64,000 nt of DNA from the NCBI RefSeq assembly GCF_029026145.1, contig NZ_CP119078.1:1144501-1208500 (forward strand). The letters are read 5' to 3'. The notes under the pieces are model-generated. The model searched no databases. It worked only from the letters and a program-made list of their open reading frames with translations, and was not told the origin of the DNA. Position 1 is the first letter of the stretch. Every line of letters starts with the position of its first letter. The stretch is from Legionella cardiaca (GTDB taxonomy: Bacteria > Pseudomonadota > Gammaproteobacteria > Legionellales > Legionellaceae). The position numbers were made by a program, and so were the translations under genes. This document shows positions 17,663 through 27,359 of the stretch, piece by piece.

Positions 17663-18427
17663 ATGATGAAATTGGTGATGGATGAGCGTGTAAAGCATCG
17701 GCTTATAGGTCTCGCTGTTATTTTATCTATAGCTGCTATTTTTGCTCCTGCAATAATCAAAAAATCTAATCAACGCATTGATGATAATGTGAGTGTTTCT
17801 GTAAAGTTACCACCAAAACCAACTCTGCCTAAGGTGGCAATGCCAGAAAAGAGTGAGATGTTTGAAACGGTAAAAGTTGCTCATGTTGAAATACCAGATG
17901 TCCCTGAGGAGACAAATAAACCAACGCTTGCAAAAGCAGAATCCCTCAGCCAATTAAACGATATAAAGACGGCTATAGAGCCTATGGTTGCAAAGGCAAA
18001 AATTGAGCCGGCAAAAGCAGTAAAACAAAAACCAACTATAGTGGCTGCTGCTACAAAAGTAGTGACAACCACCAAATTAGCTAATAGAAAACCTGCTACT
18101 CCTGCAAAACCTAAGATTGTGGCTAAAGTCAGCAAGCCTGTTCCCGTGAAGGTAGCTCAAAAGCCCGTAGTAAAAGTTATGGCAAAGGGACGATATGCCG
18201 TTCAATTAGCTACTTTTTCTAAACAACAAAATGCAGATTCATTGGTATCTAAATTGCGCGCTAAAGGATATAAAGCCAGCTATAACCGGGTGAATACTGC
18301 GCAAGGCACAGTATATAAAGTAATTGTGGGACAAGGTCATCCGAAAGAGCAAGCTAAATTACTCCAACAGCAACTTGCCAGTGTGATGCAAATTAAGGGC
18401 TTCCTTGTCACTACAGGGGTTAGTTAA
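17663..18427 (+). CDS. dedD: SPOR-domain membrane protein, DedD-like
   Basis: The 254-residue protein has a short cytoplasmic N-terminus, one membrane helix (about residues 13-31), a long Lys/Pro/Ala/Val-rich periplasmic linker, and a C-terminal SPOR domain from about residue 175 (RYAVQLATFSKQQNADSLVS). SPOR domains bind glycan strands lacking stem peptides at the septum. Position between folC and cvpA and overall build match DedD, a non-essential division protein. Two adjacent ATG codons follow GAGGAGAC. Confidence 0.85.
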   Translation: MMKLVMDERVKHRLIGLAVILSIAAIFAPAIIKKSNQRIDDNVSVSVKLPPKPTLPKVAMPEKSEMFETVKVAHVEIPDVPEETNKPTLAKAESLSQLNDIKTAIEPMVAKAKIEPAKAVKQKPTIVAAATKVVTTTKLANRKPATPAKPKIVAKVSKPVPVKVAQKPVVKVMAKGRYAVQLATFSKQQNADSLVSKLRAKGYKASYNRVNTAQGTVYKVIVGQGHPKEQAKLLQQQLASVMQIKGFLVTTGVS

Positions 18428-18429
18428 GT

Positions 18430-19080
18430 ATGCAATGGCATTGGGTTGATTTGCTAATTATTGCCGTTATTGCCTTATCGGTAATAACTGGTCTTATACG
18501 TGGATTTGTGAAAGAGCTAATTGCACTTGCTGTTTGGATTTTAGCTATTTGGCTGGCTTTTAGCTATTCACAAACTTTAGATCCCTGGCTGCAGAAATAT
18601 ATTCAAGATAAAACGGCAAGAACGGTTACCGCATTTATTTTGATTTTAGTCGCTATTTTAATTGCTGGCGGTATCGTTAATGCACTACTCAGTTTTATTT
18701 TAAAGCGTTCAGGGTTAAGTGGAACGGATCGAATTCTTGGTATGGGATTCGGTTTTGTTCGTGGCGTTTTTATTATTGCCTTAATCATGGTTGTAGTTAA
18801 AATGACTTCCTTGCCTTATGAGGAGTATGCCCAAAAATCTACGCTATATAGTAAATTTGATCCTGTAGTTAATTGGCTTTACGCTCAAATGCCAGAGTTT
18901 ATCACCCAGGTTAAATTTTTGGATAAACAGAAATTACAATTACCTGGTAACTCACAAACTCAGCATTCGGATAAAACGCAGAATGACGAGCAGAATCCTC
19001 CCCAGAAACAAACAGAGCTACAATCAGATAAAGAAAGTTTCCTGGCGAGTCCTGATGATTTTGAATTATCTGATGCCTAA
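18430..19080 (+). CDS. cvpA: CvpA-family membrane protein
   Basis: The 216-residue protein has four predicted membrane helices in the first 125 residues, with the family signature WVDLLIIAVIALSVITGLIRG at its start (21 residues, here as WVDLLIIAVIALS then GLIRGF). The C-terminal 60 residues are hydrophilic and Gln/Asp-rich. CvpA is needed for colicin V export in E. coli and for envelope stress resistance elsewhere. In E. coli purF follows; here the gene is followed by a repeat island instead. Confidence 0.9.
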   Translation: MQWHWVDLLIIAVIALSVITGLIRGFVKELIALAVWILAIWLAFSYSQTLDPWLQKYIQDKTARTVTAFILILVAILIAGGIVNALLSFILKRSGLSGTDRILGMGFGFVRGVFIIALIMVVVKMTSLPYEEYAQKSTLYSKFDPVVNWLYAQMPEFITQVKFLDKQKLQLPGNSQTQHSDKTQNDEQNPPQKQTELQSDKESFLASPDDFELSDA

Positions 19081-19678
19081 TGGTTAGTGCCCCGGTTGTC
19101 GCAACACAGTCAGGGCTATGTTTTCTCCCACGTCATTCCGAGCTTTCTTCCACGTTACCTGAGTTTCTTTCATATCATCACGATCTTTCTCACGCGTCAT
19201 CGGGAGCTTTCTCTTATGTTCTCTGATTCTTACACGTCATCCCGAGCGTAGCGAGGGATCTCCCTGCAGTAGTACAATTTTAAGGTAGCGATTTAATCTT
19301 CTTTCATTTTCCAAGACAATCTTTTCGTTCAATGGTAATGAACAAATTAGACAGTTCACCTTGCAGGAGATCACTTGCTACGCTTGGGATGAAGAATAGA
19401 ATGACATGAGTATGGGAGAATTAGAATGACTGGGTAAGGAGAACCAGGATGACTTGTCTTTCCCGAGCAGGCGGGCACTTCGTATGTGAATTTAGGGAAT
19501 CTATCTCAGAGGAAGTAAAGAATTAATCTGATGGGTTCCCATCGACGTAAAAAAGATATAAACAATATACCCCAAAAAAAATGGGATAAATTGTTTCGAA
19601 GGGGGGACGATATCTCAAACTGTTAAGCTTAATACCTAGTGCAGGCCAGCTTACCTTATTCCAAGCATAGAATTTAAG
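19081..19678. repeat. Gene-free island of imperfect palindromic repeats
   Basis: No gene is seen in this 598-base stretch. Two 35-base arms, 19235-19269 and 19360-19394, are imperfect inverted copies of each other, each containing a version of CATCCCGAGCGTAGCGAGGG. Outside the left arm a degenerate unit resembling CGTCATTCCGAGCTTTCTTC recurs about four times (19130-19230). Outside the right arm GAATGAC-type units recur in the opposite sense (19396-19460). The structure is REP/MITE-like and non-autonomous. The rest of the stretch (19470-19678) shows no recognisable feature. Confidence 0.7.
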
Positions 19679-20326
19679 CTAGTCTGTGGTGTATAAATTA
19701 TTAGATTTAATAAATTTGAGAACACTTTCTGGAATATCTGCGCTGACTGCTTCACCTGTAGCAATCTTTTTCCGAATAGCTGTTGATGAGATATCAAAGT
19801 TACCTGCATTAAAACAGTAGATAAGCCCGTGACTATGGTTGAGAATGGCATTAGCCTCATGGGTTTGATGACTGCTAAGAAGTTTGATGACTGCTTCAGG
19901 GAAATTTGTAGTGTCAATGCCTGCTCTATTAATGACTAAAAGATTAGTAAGCGTTAACAATTGCTCCCAAGCGTACCATTTTGGAAGTTGCATAAAAGCA
20001 TCTACCCCTATTAGAAGGGTGATGGATATAGCTTGCCCCAATTCATTGCGAAATTGTTTTAGCGTTTCAACCATGTAAGAAGGAGAGTTTCGATTAACTT
20101 CTGATAAATTTATTACAAATTTTTTATCTAGCTCTTTTAAAGCAAGCTCGAGCATTATAACTCGCTGGCTCGCAGAAGCTGCCGCTTGGGCTTTAAGTAC
20201 AGGCAACTTGCATGGCAAAAAAATAAATTGGTCAAAGTTGAACTTTTTTTGTACATTTATTGCGGTATTAATGTGACCATTATGAATGGGGTCAAATGTA
20301 CCGCCATAAATAATTAAATTACGCAA
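19679..20326 (-). CDS. nadD: Nicotinate-nucleotide adenylyltransferase
   Basis: The 215-residue protein has the nucleotidyltransferase signature YGGTFDPIHNGHINTA and the second motif ISSTAIRKKI. It adenylylates nicotinate mononucleotide in NAD synthesis. It overlaps holA by 8 bases; the holA-nadD pair is conserved in gammaproteobacteria. Last gene of the lnt/leuS-lptE-holA-nadD run. Confidence 0.95.
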   Translation of the reverse strand: MRNLIIYGGTFDPIHNGHINTAINVQKKFNFDQFIFLPCKLPVLKAQAAASASQRVIMLELALKELDKKFVINLSEVNRNSPSYMVETLKQFRNELGQAISITLLIGVDAFMQLPKWYAWEQLLTLTNLLVINRAGIDTTNFPEAVIKLLSSHQTHEANAILNHSHGLIYCFNAGNFDISSTAIRKKIATGEAVSADIPESVLKFIKSNNLYTTD

Positions 20327-21341
20327 AGGTACCTACCTGTTTACCTAAGCAAAGGGATAAAGCAATGCTTTCCAATGCTGGCCAAATCTGACTATTTTGA
20401 GTTGATTTTATACGTTCATCTGTCAATTTACAAAATTGCAGTAACGTCAATAAAAGCTCTTTATGCGTACGTTTTAAAGCCGATTGATAGAGTTTAGTAC
20501 GTTGTGACCAAATTTTTAATTGACTGCAAGCCGTAGAAAATGGGATTGCCTGTGCGGTGAGTTCAATGAGTTGTATTAATTGGCGAATGTCTTGAGCTAA
20601 TAGCCATAAAATCAAGGTTGGCTCAGTACCGCTATGGTGAGCATGACGAAGGTGCTGGATAACCTTAGTAGCGTTTTGTAACAAACAGGCGTCACTCAGC
20701 TCAAATAATTGAAAGTTACATTGCTCAATGAGTTGCTCTTTCACCATCTCAGTTGTTAATGATGCGTCATCAGCTACTAATAGAATTTTCTCCACTGCCT
20801 GAGAACAGGCGAGCATATTACCTTGAGTATATTGATAAATAAGTGCAGGAATATCTGCCGAAAATTGGCGTGCATTTTTTTGCAGTTGTTCTTTAATCCA
20901 ACTTTGCATAGCCATCTCATCAGGAGGAAAAATCTGGACTACATGAGCATGATTATGGTTAGTGAAGGCTTGTAGTTGCTTAACAGGCAAATTGGGTGCA
21001 CGAAGTAGAATTAAGCAAGAGGAATTTGCATTTTGCAAATAAGAACTAAAAAAATTTTTTCCCGTAGCGTCCAGGGTTTGTTTTTCAAAACGAACATCAA
21101 TCAATGAATTGGAAGCAAATAATGAATAACTATTAGCCCTCTCATCGACAAGGGCCCAATCTGACGGGTTACTAACATGAATAATTGTTTCTTCTGTATC
21201 AATGTTCTTACTTTGCCAGGTGTGCTTAATTGCTTTGGCGGCTTCTGTCAAAAGAAAATGATCCTGGCCAGTTAAAATATAAATAGCTGGCAGGGGATGT
21301 CTGGTTAAGTAAGAGCTCAATACCTGGTATTTAATGAGCAT
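20319..21341 (-). CDS. holA: DNA polymerase III subunit delta
   Basis: The 340-residue protein fits HolA in length, start (YILTGQDHFLLTEAAKAI) and order of segments; the middle includes PPDEMAMQSWIKEQLQK and the C-terminal part LILWLLAQDIRQL. HolA opens the beta sliding clamp within the clamp loader. It overlaps lptE by 11 bases and nadD by 8, so the three are translationally coupled. Confidence 0.93.
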   Translation of the reverse strand: MLIKYQVLSSYLTRHPLPAIYILTGQDHFLLTEAAKAIKHTWQSKNIDTEETIIHVSNPSDWALVDERANSYSLFASNSLIDVRFEKQTLDATGKNFFSSYLQNANSSCLILLRAPNLPVKQLQAFTNHNHAHVVQIFPPDEMAMQSWIKEQLQKNARQFSADIPALIYQYTQGNMLACSQAVEKILLVADDASLTTEMVKEQLIEQCNFQLFELSDACLLQNATKVIQHLRHAHHSGTEPTLILWLLAQDIRQLIQLIELTAQAIPFSTACSQLKIWSQRTKLYQSALKRTHKELLLTLLQFCKLTDERIKSTQNSQIWPALESIALSLCLGKQVGTFA

Positions 21342-21849
21342 GATTATCTAAATTTTTAGGGGCATAGCTGTCTTTAGCCTGGCTTAAGCGATTAACTATC
21401 TGCATGGCCGCATCAGCACGCATTTCACTTTTTAATAAGGCTTCTTCAGCATCGGAACCTAAGATTCTGTCATTATTGATAGTAATTTGTCGAGTTACAA
21501 AGACATGACTTGAAGAAATAAGTGGTCTACCTTTGGCTTGTGTCAAAGAGAATTGCACATCATAAATCAGAAGGTACTGTCGTGGTGCTGTACTGGCACT
21601 AATATTGGTAATTTCTTGATGGAAGCCATCTTTTTCAACAATTAATAAATAATTTGCCTGGGCTGGATTTGTTATAGAGATCTTATACGCTTCCAGTTGG
21701 TCTTTAAGCAAATTTTGTAAGTCGTGGTGAGCATCTTGAATAACTATGGCAATATTATTAAGCCAGCCAGGCAAGTCGGCTATTCCACGCAGGTGGAAGC
21801 CGCAGCTGGCTAATAAGGTAATGACGAGACAAAGAAAAAACCGCTTCAT
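21331..21849 (-). CDS. lptE: LPS-assembly lipoprotein LptE
   Basis: The 172-residue protein starts with a lipoprotein signal ending LLASC (Cys16 is the lipidation site) followed by GFHLRG, the usual LptE beginning. LptE plugs the LptD barrel and helps insert LPS in the outer membrane. It sits between leuS (1-base overlap) and holA as in E. coli. Confidence 0.92.
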   Translation of the reverse strand: MKRFFLCLVITLLASCGFHLRGIADLPGWLNNIAIVIQDAHHDLQNLLKDQLEAYKISITNPAQANYLLIVEKDGFHQEITNISASTAPRQYLLIYDVQFSLTQAKGRPLISSSHVFVTRQITINNDRILGSDAEEALLKSEMRADAAMQIVNRLSQAKDSYAPKNLDNHAH

Positions 21850-24323
21850 TAACTCACAACCAAGTTAATTAACTGGCGATGAGAAACAACCACGGCTTTC
21901 TTGATTGATTTTCCTTCAAGAAAGCTATTGGCATGCTGTTTGGCTAATTCAATTAACTGTTCTTCACTGGTATCGCTATTCGCAGTAAATTGAGCCCTTA
22001 ATTTGCCATTTACTTGTACAACAAAATCCAATTCGTCAGTCTTAAGTGCACTTTTGTCTATTTTAGGCCATGACGCGTCAATAATGGCTTTCTCAAAACC
22101 CAGCTGTTGCCACAGATGGTGACAAATATGTGGAGTAATAGGAGCTAGTAAACGAAGAAGAATACTTATCCCAGAATGCAAGAAATACTTGTCATCTTCA
22201 GATTCAATTTCATATGAGGACAATTCATTAAAAAGTTTCATGCAGCCTGAAACCACTGTATTGAATTGATGGCGCTCATAATCATTACTTGCTTGTGCCA
22301 AAATTTGGTGAACTGACAGGCGAGATTTTTTCAAGCGAGGCGAGGTATGCTGCCAATCAATATTGCCATTACCGCATAAAATGGCATCGTTTATTTCAAT
22401 AAACTGTTGCTTATATTGATAGGCAAAAGCCCATACTCTTTTAAGAAATCGATGGGCGCCTTCTACTGCGGCATCAGACCACTCTAATGATTGTTCAGGT
22501 GGGGCGGCAAACATTACAAATAATCTGGCAGTATCAGCACCATAAGTATCAATTAAATGATTAGGATCAACGACGTTTCCTAAAGATTTAGACATTTTGT
22601 GGCCATCTTTGAGAACCATACCTTGAGTGAGTAATGCTTTAAATGGTTCATCCGAATTAACTAAGCCCTCATCACGCATAAGTTTGTGGAAAAAACGGGC
22701 ATATAATAAATGCATGACGGCATGTTCGATACCACCAATGTATTGATCAACAGGCGTCCAATATTTTGCACGATCATCTAGCATGGCATTATCTTGACCT
22801 TTACAGGCAAAGCGAGCGTAATACCAGGAAGATTCAACGAAAGTATCAAAAGTATCTGTTTCCCGGCTGGCATCTTGTCCGCATTTTGGACATGGTGTTT
22901 GCACGAATTCACTGCATTGAGCCAGCGGTGAACCGCTTCCAGTTAACTGAACATCGTATGGAAGAGTTACAGGAAGATCTTCCTCGGGTACTGGAACAAT
23001 TCCACACTCTTCACAGAGAATCATAGGAATTGGTGTTCCCCAGTAACGTTGACGAGAGACTCCCCAGTCGCGCAAACGATAATTGATTGTCATTTTGCCG
23101 GCATCATGATGTTCTAGATAGTTGGCAATTTCTTTTGTTGCCTCAGCGGAAGATAGACCCTCAAACTGACCTGAATTAATTAATACTCCCTCATCTGTAA
23201 AAGCAGATTTTGCATAATCATGTGTATTACCGTTTGCAGGGCGGATGACCTCCTTCAGAGGCAATTGATATTTTTGAGCAAATTCCCAATCTCTTTGATC
23301 ATGGGCTGGTACAGCCATGACAGCGCCAGAACCATATTGCATTAATACAAAATTTGCAATCCAGACAGGTATTTCATCTCCGGTAATTGGATGAACGGCT
23401 GTCATACCAGTTGCAATACCACGTTTTTCCATGGTAGCGATGTCAGCTTCAGCCATGCGAACACCTTGGCAACTATCAATAAATGCCTGCACGTCCGGTT
23501 TATGTTGTGCTACTTCTTTCGCAATAGGATGATCAGGGGCCACAGCTAGGTATGTTACACCCAATAAGGTGTCAGGACGGGTCGTGTATATTTTTAAGCG
23601 TTTAGGAAAGTTAAGTACTTTGAAGCTAATTTCACAGCCTTCAGAACGTCCTATCCAATTTCGTTGCATTTGTTTAACTTGTGCGGGCCATTCATCAAGT
23701 GTATCGAGATCATTTAATAATTCGTCAGCATAAGCGGTAATTTTGATAAACCATTGTGAGATTTCTCGACGCTCAACTAATGCTCCTGAACGCCAACCAC
23801 GGCCATCAACGACCTGTTCATTGGCAAGTACAGTTTGATCTACCGGATCCCAATTGACAACGGCATTTTTTTTATAAACGAGGCCTTTGTTGTATAACTG
23901 TATAAAAAACCATTGTTCCCACCGATAGTAATCGGGATCGCAGGTAGCAATTTCCCGTTTCCAATCATAAGCATTGCCTAAGCGCAGGAATTGCTCTTTC
24001 ATTGAGGCGATATTTTTTTTGGTCCATTCAGCTGGATGAATCCCATGTTTAATGGCTGCATTTTCAGCAGGCAAGCCAAAAGCATCCCAACCAATTGGTT
24101 GTAAGACATTTTTACCTAAAGCACGTTGATAGCGAGCTATGACGTCTCCAAGCGTGTAGTTTCGTACATGCCCCATATGCAAGGTGCCACTTGGATAAGG
24201 AAACATGGATAAGCAGTAAAATTTTTCCTTATTTAAGTCTTCAGAAACATTAAAGGATTGTTTCTTTTGCCAATATTGCTGGGCTTGTTCTTCAACTTCT
24301 CGCGGTTTATAGCTGTTATCCAT
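21849..24323 (-). CDS. leuS: Leucine--tRNA ligase
   Basis: The 824-residue class I synthetase has the HIGH motif in [16 protein letters not shown], the CP1 editing domain ([20 protein letters not shown]), a zinc-finger-like segment with CEECG and CPKCG, and the KMSKS motif in [12 protein letters not shown]. Its C-terminal anticodon-binding region ends [13 protein letters not shown]. It charges tRNA-Leu. It is the first of the four overlapping genes leuS-lptE-holA-nadD, 66 bases after lnt. Confidence 0.97.
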   Translation of the reverse strand: MDNSYKPREVEEQAQQYWQKKQSFNVSEDLNKEKFYCLSMFPYPSGTLHMGHVRNYTLGDVIARYQRALGKNVLQPIGWDAFGLPAENAAIKHGIHPAEWTKKNIASMKEQFLRLGNAYDWKREIATCDPDYYRWEQWFFIQLYNKGLVYKKNAVVNWDPVDQTVLANEQVVDGRGWRSGALVERREISQWFIKITAYADELLNDLDTLDEWPAQVKQMQRNWIGRSEGCEISFKVLNFPKRLKIYTTRPDTLLGVTYLAVAPDHPIAKEVAQHKPDVQAFIDSCQGVRMAEADIATMEKRGIATGMTAVHPITGDEIPVWIANFVLMQYGSGAVMAVPAHDQRDWEFAQKYQLPLKEVIRPANGNTHDYAKSAFTDEGVLINSGQFEGLSSAEATKEIANYLEHHDAGKMTINYRLRDWGVSRQRYWGTPIPMILCEECGIVPVPEEDLPVTLPYDVQLTGSGSPLAQCSEFVQTPCPKCGQDASRETDTFDTFVESSWYYARFACKGQDNAMLDDRAKYWTPVDQYIGGIEHAVMHLLYARFFHKLMRDEGLVNSDEPFKALLTQGMVLKDGHKMSKSLGNVVDPNHLIDTYGADTARLFVMFAAPPEQSLEWSDAAVEGAHRFLKRVWAFAYQYKQQFIEINDAILCGNGNIDWQHTSPRLKKSRLSVHQILAQASNDYERHQFNTVVSGCMKLFNELSSYEIESEDDKYFLHSGISILLRLLAPITPHICHHLWQQLGFEKAIIDASWPKIDKSALKTDELDFVVQVNGKLRAQFTANSDTSEEQLIELAKQHANSFLEGKSIKKAVVVSHRQLINLVVS

Positions 24324-24389
24324 AGTTCATTAGTTATATTTCAGTAAGGCTGGTAAGAATAGCGCCTCTTGTGCTCTGCAGCAATAGGT

Positions 24390-25928
24390 TTAATGCTTAA
24401 GTTTAGATGTAAACATACAATAAAGGGCATACAATAGTATAATTAATGCGCAAAAAATGAGTATTGGCGTATCACCAACCCTTACCCAAGGCGTGGTACC
24501 TGTTGCCGGAATCAGTGTTGTTTTGAGAATTCCTGAGTTGAATGCCGGTAAAGAGGCAACGAGCTCGCCTTGAGCATTGATAACCGAAGATAAACCATCA
24601 TTATTTGCAACAACTTGATATCTGCCTGTGGCAAGTGAGCGTACCTGAGCCATTTGTAATTGTTGATACATGGCTAAAGAATGTCCAAACCAACCGTCGT
24701 CGCTAATAGAAACTATCCATTCTCCTTTGGGAAGTTGTTGGCGTAGCAAATCGCCATAAGCCAATTCATAACAGATTAAAGTAGCAATTGAATGACGTTG
24801 AACTTTTACCAAGGCTTGATTTTTTTTGCCTGGCAATAGATTAGCATCAGGGATGGCTAACCATTCACTAATCGTTTGTACTGCTTTGGGAATATACTCA
24901 CCAAAAGGAACGAGATGTTGTTTTAAATAAGAGCCTTTGGCAGCTCCCAAACTAATCAAAGCATTGAAATAAGAATTTTCATCAATCATTGTAGGTTTAG
25001 GAATGCCTAAGAGAATCGCACTACCTGCCTTTTTTGCTTTTTTATGCATTTGCCCAAGAAACTCTTCAACATAACTTGGGGGTAGAGGAATCGCTGATTC
25101 TGGCATCACAATAAGTTGTGTACCTAGTAACTTCTCTGTTTCATCCTGATACCGTTGTAGCAATTGCCAAAATAAATTTTCATCCCATTTATCACGCATG
25201 GATAAATTAGCCTGAATAATACCAACAGAAACTGGCTCCGCTTTTGGTTCCGCCCAGGCAACCTGTCTCAGTAACGAAGGAAAAAGTAATAAAAAAACGA
25301 ATGCAGTTAATGCCAAATAACGAGCAACTCCCTTAAATTGAATACTTGTGGTTAACAATGCAGCAGCGAAGCAGGTTATAAATCCTACGCCAAAAACCCC
25401 AATAATGGGCAAAAGATATTTGCTTGGTGCATCGAATTGGCCGAAACCAAGTAGCAGCCAAGGAAACCCACTAAATAGCGTAGAACGGCTATATTCGCAT
25501 AAAATCCAAACGGCGCTAAATAGCAAACAAGAGTATACTGGATAACGAGAATTAATTAATCGTTTGCAGATTCCCGCCATGAGTGCTGGGAATAGGGATA
25601 GATAAAGTAAAAAAAGCAGGGTAATTAATGCGGATACAATGCTATTAAGATGTCCATATTCATGAATACTGACATAAATCCAGGAAATACCTAAACCAAA
25701 ATAGCCTAAACCATAAAAGAGACCGTTTAGCACAGGATGAGGATTTTTTTCCTCAATAAGCTGAGCATAAAAAAAGGCGATACTCAGAATGGCTGCACCA
25801 GGTATATGAAAAGGAGCAAAGCTTAGAGGTAAAATTAAGCCAAATAAAAAAGCACGTAAAAGGTGGCTGTAGCTTATTGCTTTTACTGTTATTAACGCTT
25901 GTTTCTGAGCGAATATTGATTGATTCAT
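24390..25928 (-). CDS. lnt: Apolipoprotein N-acyltransferase
   Basis: The 512-residue inner-membrane protein has several N-terminal membrane helices (to about residue 225), a periplasmic nitrilase-fold domain and one C-terminal helix. The catalytic triad elements are visible: MPESAIPLP (Glu), LLGIPKP with a following Lys region, and TLICYELAYGD (Cys). Lnt adds the third acyl chain to lipoproteins. In E. coli lnt directly follows corC; here the two are about 24 kb apart. Confidence 0.95.
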   Translation of the reverse strand: MNQSIFAQKQALITVKAISYSHLLRAFLFGLILPLSFAPFHIPGAAILSIAFFYAQLIEEKNPHPVLNGLFYGLGYFGLGISWIYVSIHEYGHLNSIVSALITLLFLLYLSLFPALMAGICKRLINSRYPVYSCLLFSAVWILCEYSRSTLFSGFPWLLLGFGQFDAPSKYLLPIIGVFGVGFITCFAAALLTTSIQFKGVARYLALTAFVFLLLFPSLLRQVAWAEPKAEPVSVGIIQANLSMRDKWDENLFWQLLQRYQDETEKLLGTQLIVMPESAIPLPPSYVEEFLGQMHKKAKKAGSAILLGIPKPTMIDENSYFNALISLGAAKGSYLKQHLVPFGEYIPKAVQTISEWLAIPDANLLPGKKNQALVKVQRHSIATLICYELAYGDLLRQQLPKGEWIVSISDDGWFGHSLAMYQQLQMAQVRSLATGRYQVVANNDGLSSVINAQGELVASLPAFNSGILKTTLIPATGTTPWVRVGDTPILIFCALIILLYALYCMFTSKLKH

Positions 25929-26261
25929 GCCATTATTTGGTTAGTAGTTATAGATATTAAAATTACTCTTGATTTTCAATAGGCTTCTTGTTTAAAAATA
26001 TAACTACATTATTTAGTTAAATGAAAGCGACGATAGAATACTAATTGTTAAAGGTCAAGATTTTTACAAATAATTCATCACCCCCGTCCTTCTGAAATCG
26101 TCATAGGCTTTTTCCGGATTGATGGAGACAATATCGCGGCACGTAGGAAGTGGGTAGGAAGAATTGTTAAAGTTTCCCCACACACTAATTCATTTCGGGC
26201 TATATCCAAGCTTCGTTTTTTTATGTACGATGACGACTCGTTTTACAAAGGAGAAGGATGT
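25929..26261. other. Divergent intergenic region, no gene seen
   Basis: These 333 bases separate the oppositely oriented lnt and the catabolic genes, so they must hold promoters for both. I see no gene, RNA or clear repeat. AAAGGAGAAGG at 26247-26257 is the RBS of the next gene. Confidence 0.5.
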
Positions 26262-27350
26262 ATGTACAACGTTGTTATCACAGGAGCTGGAAAAATTGGG
26301 AGTTTAATTGCCTGCTTGTTGGCTGAGAGCGGTGATTATCAAGTTCATTTGGCCGATTTGGAGTTTTCTGGCACTGATGTTACTCGTTTGTTGCAGGCGA
26401 TGCCTGAAATAAAAACAGTAGCTTTAGATGTCAAAGATAAAGAAGCAACCCAAAATTATTTTATCAAAAATAATATTGTTGCTGTTATTTCAAGTCTTCC
26501 TTATTTCCTTAATACTTATGTCGCTGAAGCAGCTAAAGCTGCAAAGGCTCATTATTTCGATCTTACAGAAGATACTTCAGTCACTGAAGCTGTCAAAGCC
26601 ATTGCTCAAAATGCAGAAACAGCATTTGTTCCTCAATGCGGTTTGGCACCGGGATTTATTAGTATCGCAGCAAATAGCTTAATGAAAGAGTTTGATCAAT
26701 GCCATCATGCTAAATTACGTGTTGGTGCACTACCACAACGAGCAAGTAATGCCTTACATTATTCTTTAACCTGGTCAACTGATGGGGTAATCAATGAATA
26801 CGGTAATCCTTGCTATGGAATTGAAGCTAGCAGACCTATTGTATTAAAACCATTAGAAGGTCTTGAATCTATTCAAATTGATGGCTGTGAATACGAAGCA
26901 TTCAATACTTCCGGGGGCTTGGGAAGCTTGGCTGAACTTTATGAAGGAAAAATTCAAAGCTTAAATTATAAGACAATGCGTTATCCTGGTCATTGCGAAA
27001 AAATGCGTTTGCTGATGAATGACCTAAAATTAAATGAAGACCGTGATACTTTGAAGCGTATCCTGGAACGAGCTATTCCCAAAACATATCAAGATATCGT
27101 TATCGTTTATGTGACTGTGGAAGGTATAAAGCAAGGTGAGTTAACTGAAAAGAGTTATGTCAAGAAAGTTTACCCCCAAGAAATTCGCGGTTTAGAGTGG
27201 TCTGCTATTCAAGTTAGTACTGCATCTGGTGTTTGTGCTGTGGTGGATTTGGTCTTAGGCCAATCCAATGAGTATCATGGCCTGGTTTTACAAGAAAATT
27301 TCCATTTAGCGGCAGTGTTAGCTAACCGTTTTGGCAAACATTACGCTTAG
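26262..27350 (+). CDS. Saccharopine dehydrogenase-family oxidoreductase
   Basis: The 362-residue protein starts MYNVVITGAGKIGSLIACLL, a Rossmann NAD(P)-binding loop. The start at 26262 is fixed by AAAGGAGAAGG just upstream; a start 13 codons earlier has no RBS. ALFVPQCGLAPGF-like FVPQCGLAPGF and the ending follow saccharopine dehydrogenase/LOR-SDH proteins. With the ALDH7-type gene 9 bases downstream it would turn saccharopine into glutamate and aminoadipate semialdehyde and then aminoadipate, a lysine breakdown route. A lysine-ketoglutarate reductase is not seen nearby, so the true substrate is uncertain. Confidence 0.8.
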   Translation: MYNVVITGAGKIGSLIACLLAESGDYQVHLADLEFSGTDVTRLLQAMPEIKTVALDVKDKEATQNYFIKNNIVAVISSLPYFLNTYVAEAAKAAKAHYFDLTEDTSVTEAVKAIAQNAETAFVPQCGLAPGFISIAANSLMKEFDQCHHAKLRVGALPQRASNALHYSLTWSTDGVINEYGNPCYGIEASRPIVLKPLEGLESIQIDGCEYEAFNTSGGLGSLAELYEGKIQSLNYKTMRYPGHCEKMRLLMNDLKLNEDRDTLKRILERAIPKTYQDIVIVYVTVEGIKQGELTEKSYVKKVYPQEIRGLEWSAIQVSTASGVCAVVDLVLGQSNEYHGLVLQENFHLAAVLANRFGKHYA

Positions 27351-27359
27351 GAGAAACGA

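Noticed and set aside
19081-19678. CRISPR array in the repeat island
   Set aside because: Repeats are degenerate and inverted, with no regular repeat-spacer pattern and no cas genes.
22766-23026. Plus-strand reading frame inside leuS
   Set aside because: It lies opposite the conserved leuS coding sequence and is a shadow of it.
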